From NCBI GenBank assembly GCA_902793295.1, contig CADBDA010000004.1, forward strand, positions 62,001 to 126,000: a stretch of 64,000 nt of DNA, in the 5' to 3' direction. Below are positions 61,548-64,000 of this stretch, piece after piece. Source of the stretch: an uncultured Bacteroidota bacterium. GTDB lineage: Bacteria > Bacteroidota > Bacteroidia > Bacteroidales > P3. The notes under the pieces are model-generated. The model saw only the letters and a list, made by a program, of their open reading frames with translations, had not been told where the DNA came from and ran no database searches. The position numbers and the translations under genes were made by a program. Position 1 is the stretch's first letter. Every line of letters starts with the position of its first letter.

Positions 61548-63662
61548 TCAAATCAGTCCTCTGTTGCGTTTCAGCGGTTCGACGCTGGGCTGTTTGCCGC
61601 GGAAGTCGACGTACATCTTCATCGGGTCGATGGTGTTGCCGTGCGACAGCAGGAAGCGGAACTTCTTGGCCAGTTCGGGATTGTAGAGGTCGCCGCTCTC
61701 GCGGAAGGCCTCGAAGGCGTCGGCGTCGAGGATGGCGGTCCAAGTGTAGCTGTAGTAGCCAGCCGAGTATCCGCCGCTGAAGATGTGCTGGAAGTAGCAG
61801 CTCTTGTAGCGGCTGATGATTTCGGGGATGAGGCCGATTTTAGACATGGCCTTGTCTTCGAAGTCGGGCAGCACTATCTTGGTGGGTTTGGTGATGCTGT
61901 GGAAGTCCATATCCAGCAGCGAGGCTGCCAGCAGTTCGGTGTTGATGAAGCCCTGACCATAGGTGCCGGCAGCTTCGATCTTGGCAATTAGGCTGTCGGG
62001 GATGGCTTCGCCGGTCTTGTAGTGGCGGGCATATTCCTTCATCACCTGCGGATGGCGGCACCAGTTCTCCATCACTTGGCTAGGCATTTCGACGAAGTCG
62101 CGTGGCACGTTGGTTCCGCTCAGCGAACGGTAGTGGCACTGGCTGAGGATGCCGTGCAGGCAGTGGCCGAACTCGTGGAATAGTGTCTCGCTCTGGTCGA
62201 AGTTCAGCAGCGACGGTTTGTCCTTGGTGGGTTTGGAAAAGTTGCTGACCATCGAGATGATGGGGATGACGTTGTTGCCGTCGCGGTCAATGTATTGCTC
62301 GCGGAAGTTGGTCATCCACGCGCCACTGCGCTTGCTTTCGCGCGGGAAGAAGTCCATGTAGAGGATGGCGATGACCTTGTCGCCGTCCAACACTTCGTAA
62401 GAGACGGCATCGGGATGGTATTTGGGCAGCTTGTTGTTCTCGCGGAAGGTGAGTCCGTACAGTTTGTTGGCCACGTTGAAGGCACCCTCGCGGACGTTGT
62501 CGAGCGAGAAGTAGGGGCGTATCTCGTCCTCATTGAGGGCGTAGCGTTCTTTGCGCAGTTTCTCGCAGTAGTAGCGCCAATCCCAGGGCTGCAGTTTGGC
62601 GCCGGGCTCGTCTTGTTCGAGCATCTTCTGGTATTCGTCGCGTTCCTGTTTGGCCTTCTTCAGCGCGGGAGTCCAGAGGTCCATCAGGCACTTGTAGACG
62701 GCCTCGGGTGTCTTGGCCAGACAGTCGTCGAGGGTGTAGGCTGCGTGGCTTTCGAACCCCAGGATGTTGGCTCGTTCCAGGCGCAGGTTGACGATGCTGT
62801 CGATGATGGCACTGTTGTCGCCTTCGGATCCCGGGAGGCAGCGGTAGGCATAGTTTTCCCACATGATTTGGCGCATGCCGCGGTCGTTGCAGTTCTGCAT
62901 GAAAGGCTCCCAGCTGGGCATGTGGAGCGTGAAGAGGTAAGGCTCCTTGACGCTGGTGTCGGCCTCGGCGGCCTCGCGGGCGGCGGCCAGTTGGTCGTCG
63001 GTGAGCCCCAGGCCTTTGACTTGGTCCTCTCGCAATGACAGGGTCAAATGGTTGGTGGCCTTCAGAACGTTGTTGCCGAAACGCAGCGTCAGCGATGCCA
63101 GCAGGCTGTTGATTTCGCGGAAGCGGTCCTGCTTGTCGGCTGGGATGTTGGCGCCGTTGCGGACAAAGTTCTTGTAGGTCTCTTCGACCAGACGCATCTG
63201 CTCGCCGTCAAGCCCCAGTTCGTTGCGCTGGTCGTATACGGCCTTGACGCGCCCGAAGAGTTTGGCGTTGAGCATAATGTCGTCGCCGTGAGCTGCTACC
63301 AGCGGTGTTGCCTCTTCGGCGATTTTCTCCATTTCGGGGCTGTTGATGCACTCGGCCAGGTTGAAGAAGACGGCGCTGACCTCGTTCAGCAGGTCGCCGC
63401 TCTGTTCCAGAGCCTCGATGGTGTTGGCGAACGTCGGAGCCTCGCTGTTGTTGACGATGGCGTCGATTTCAGCCTTCTGGCGCTTGATGCCCTCTTCAAA
63501 GGCGGGCATGTAGTGCTCGGGTTTGATTTTTTCAAAGTCGGGAATGTTGTAGGGGGTGTTCCATTCGCCAAAGAAAGGGTTTTCCATGTCGTTTGCTTTG
63601 TTCTTGCAGGCGCTGACCATGAGGAGTGCCGCGCAGCCTGCGATGAGTATTTTTTTATTCAT
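61548..63662 (-). CDS. M3 family peptidase, peptidyl-dipeptidase Dcp-like lipoprotein
   Basis: A 704-residue zinc peptidase. The HExxH motif lies in FHEFGHCLHG, with the later YQ/YSAGYYSYTW substrate block that marks the M3 family (Dcp/oligopeptidase A). The start is a lipoprotein signal with Cys19 (LMVSAC), so unlike E. coli Dcp the enzyme is exported and membrane-anchored. It removes dipeptides from peptide ends. The nuclease gene follows after 120 bases, and the thioredoxin-fold gene precedes it by 50 bases. Confidence 0.93.
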   Translation of the reverse strand: MNKKILIAGCAALLMVSACKNKANDMENPFFGEWNTPYNIPDFEKIKPEHYMPAFEEGIKRQKAEIDAIVNNSEAPTFANTIEALEQSGDLLNEVSAVFFNLAECINSPEMEKIAEEATPLVAAHGDDIMLNAKLFGRVKAVYDQRNELGLDGEQMRLVEETYKNFVRNGANIPADKQDRFREINSLLASLTLRFGNNVLKATNHLTLSLREDQVKGLGLTDDQLAAAREAAEADTSVKEPYLFTLHMPSWEPFMQNCNDRGMRQIMWENYAYRCLPGSEGDNSAIIDSIVNLRLERANILGFESHAAYTLDDCLAKTPEAVYKCLMDLWTPALKKAKQERDEYQKMLEQDEPGAKLQPWDWRYYCEKLRKERYALNEDEIRPYFSLDNVREGAFNVANKLYGLTFRENNKLPKYHPDAVSYEVLDGDKVIAILYMDFFPRESKRSGAWMTNFREQYIDRDGNNVIPIISMVSNFSKPTKDKPSLLNFDQSETLFHEFGHCLHGILSQCHYRSLSGTNVPRDFVEMPSQVMENWCRHPQVMKEYARHYKTGEAIPDSLIAKIEAAGTYGQGFINTELLAASLLDMDFHSITKPTKIVLPDFEDKAMSKIGLIPEIISRYKSCYFQHIFSGGYSAGYYSYTWTAILDADAFEAFRESGDLYNPELAKKFRFLLSHGNTIDPMKMYVDFRGKQPSVEPLKRNRGLI

Positions 63663-63712
63663 CAGATGATTGTTTTGTTATTTGATCGTAAGGGATTTGC
63701 GTTTTTGCAAGG

Positions 63713-64000
63713 CTATTCGTTTTCGAGGGCTTTGATGACCATTTCGAACGATTCGGCGTTGAGTTTCTTTGCCAAGATTTTCTTGTCCTTGTCCAGAAGG
63801 AAAATCTGCGGGGTGGTGATGACATCGTAGACCTCATGCCAGTCGATATTGGCCTCGCCGCCGTCGACATTGATCCATTGGAGCTTGTAGTTCTCTATGA
63901 ATTCCAACCATTTTGGGCGGGTTTCCTCGTCAGGTTCGCTCAGAACGGCATAGGCACCAATGTCGTATTTGTCGCGGTAGTGCTCATACATTTTGTACAG
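63713..64000 (-). CDS. thioredoxin-fold protein, C-terminal part
   Basis: Only the carboxyl 95 residues are in the window; the frame stays open to the right edge. VYDVITTPQIFLLDKDKKILAKKL matches the cis-proline and last strands of thioredoxin/TlpA-type domains, as in DUF5106-like proteins of Bacteroidota. The CxxC motif, if any, lies outside the window, so its redox activity cannot be judged. It precedes the M3 peptidase gene by 50 bases. Confidence 0.75.
   Translation of the reverse strand: MYKMYEHYRDKYDIGAYAVLSEPDEETRPKWLEFIENYKLQWINVDGGEANIDWHEVYDVITTPQIFLLDKDKKILAKKLNAESFEMVIKALENE

Overview
The window looks like a chromosomal segment of a Bacteroidales bacterium (phylum Bacteroidota). 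Evidence is the gene content (TonB-dependent receptors paired with surface lipoproteins, a Bacteroidota-type omega/BamD/CoaBC cluster, a DUF4249 lipoprotein, lipid A and Kdo genes) and promoters of the Bacteroidota type (TAnnTTTG -7 box, often with TTTG about 19-20 bases upstream). I cannot name a genus. Both ends cut through genes: an OmpA-like protein on the left and a thioredoxin-fold protein on the right.

Layout. 1-4.6 kb: OmpA tail, an acetyltransferase/methyltransferase/RlmH run, an 18-base tandem repeat, and a DRTGG + PHP pair. 4.6-8.1 kb (minus): a vitamin B12 uptake operon, BtuB-like receptor plus BtuG-like lipoprotein, behind a cobalamin riboswitch. 8.3-14.6 kb: zinc metallopeptidase, MutS, six tRNAs, rpsF-rpsR-rplI and a small membrane protein. 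14.8-18 kb: tRNA-Gln and a large outer-membrane barrel protein with a Gly-Pro-rich amino terminus. 18.2-27.9 kb (plus): M16 peptidase, a voltage-gated potassium channel, TonB receptor + DUF4249, a 2-hydroxyacid dehydrogenase, DUF3109, LspA, tRNA-Phe, a YqeY-like protein and a thioesterase. 28-36.6 kb (minus): ZIP transporter, DUF819, UvrA, lytic transglycosylase, CoaBC, omega, BamD.

36.7-42.7 kb (plus): GuaA, a LysM/coiled-coil/binding-fold protein, LpxC without the FabZ fusion usual in this phylum, and LpxA. 42.8-49.6 kb: HtpG, a secreted triple zinc-ribbon protein with a DEDDh exonuclease, an overlapping HxlR regulator - Zn-macrodomain - class M sirtuin operon (a reversible ADP-ribosylation module), a cupin and a TonB C-terminal protein. 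49.7-50.8 kb: an IS5-type transposase. 50.9-56.5 kb (minus): an operon of deoxynucleoside kinase, KdsB, HU-like/SPOR protein, TrmB, YebC and RsmI. 56.7-64 kb: GlmM, a sodium/calcium-type ion channel, tRNA-Glu, a second YebC, a secreted nuclease, an M3 peptidase and the truncated thioredoxin-fold gene.

Most of the segment is housekeeping: envelope building (BamD, LpxA, LpxC, KdsB, LspA, LysM and SPOR proteins), translation (ribosomal proteins, tRNAs, RlmH, RsmI, TrmB, two YebC) and DNA repair (MutS, UvrA). The parts most worth a second look are the compact HxlR-macro-sirtuin operon, the triple zinc-ribbon repeat protein, the B12 operon, the unfused LpxC and the two unusual ion channels. All family names come from reading motifs; no database search was run.
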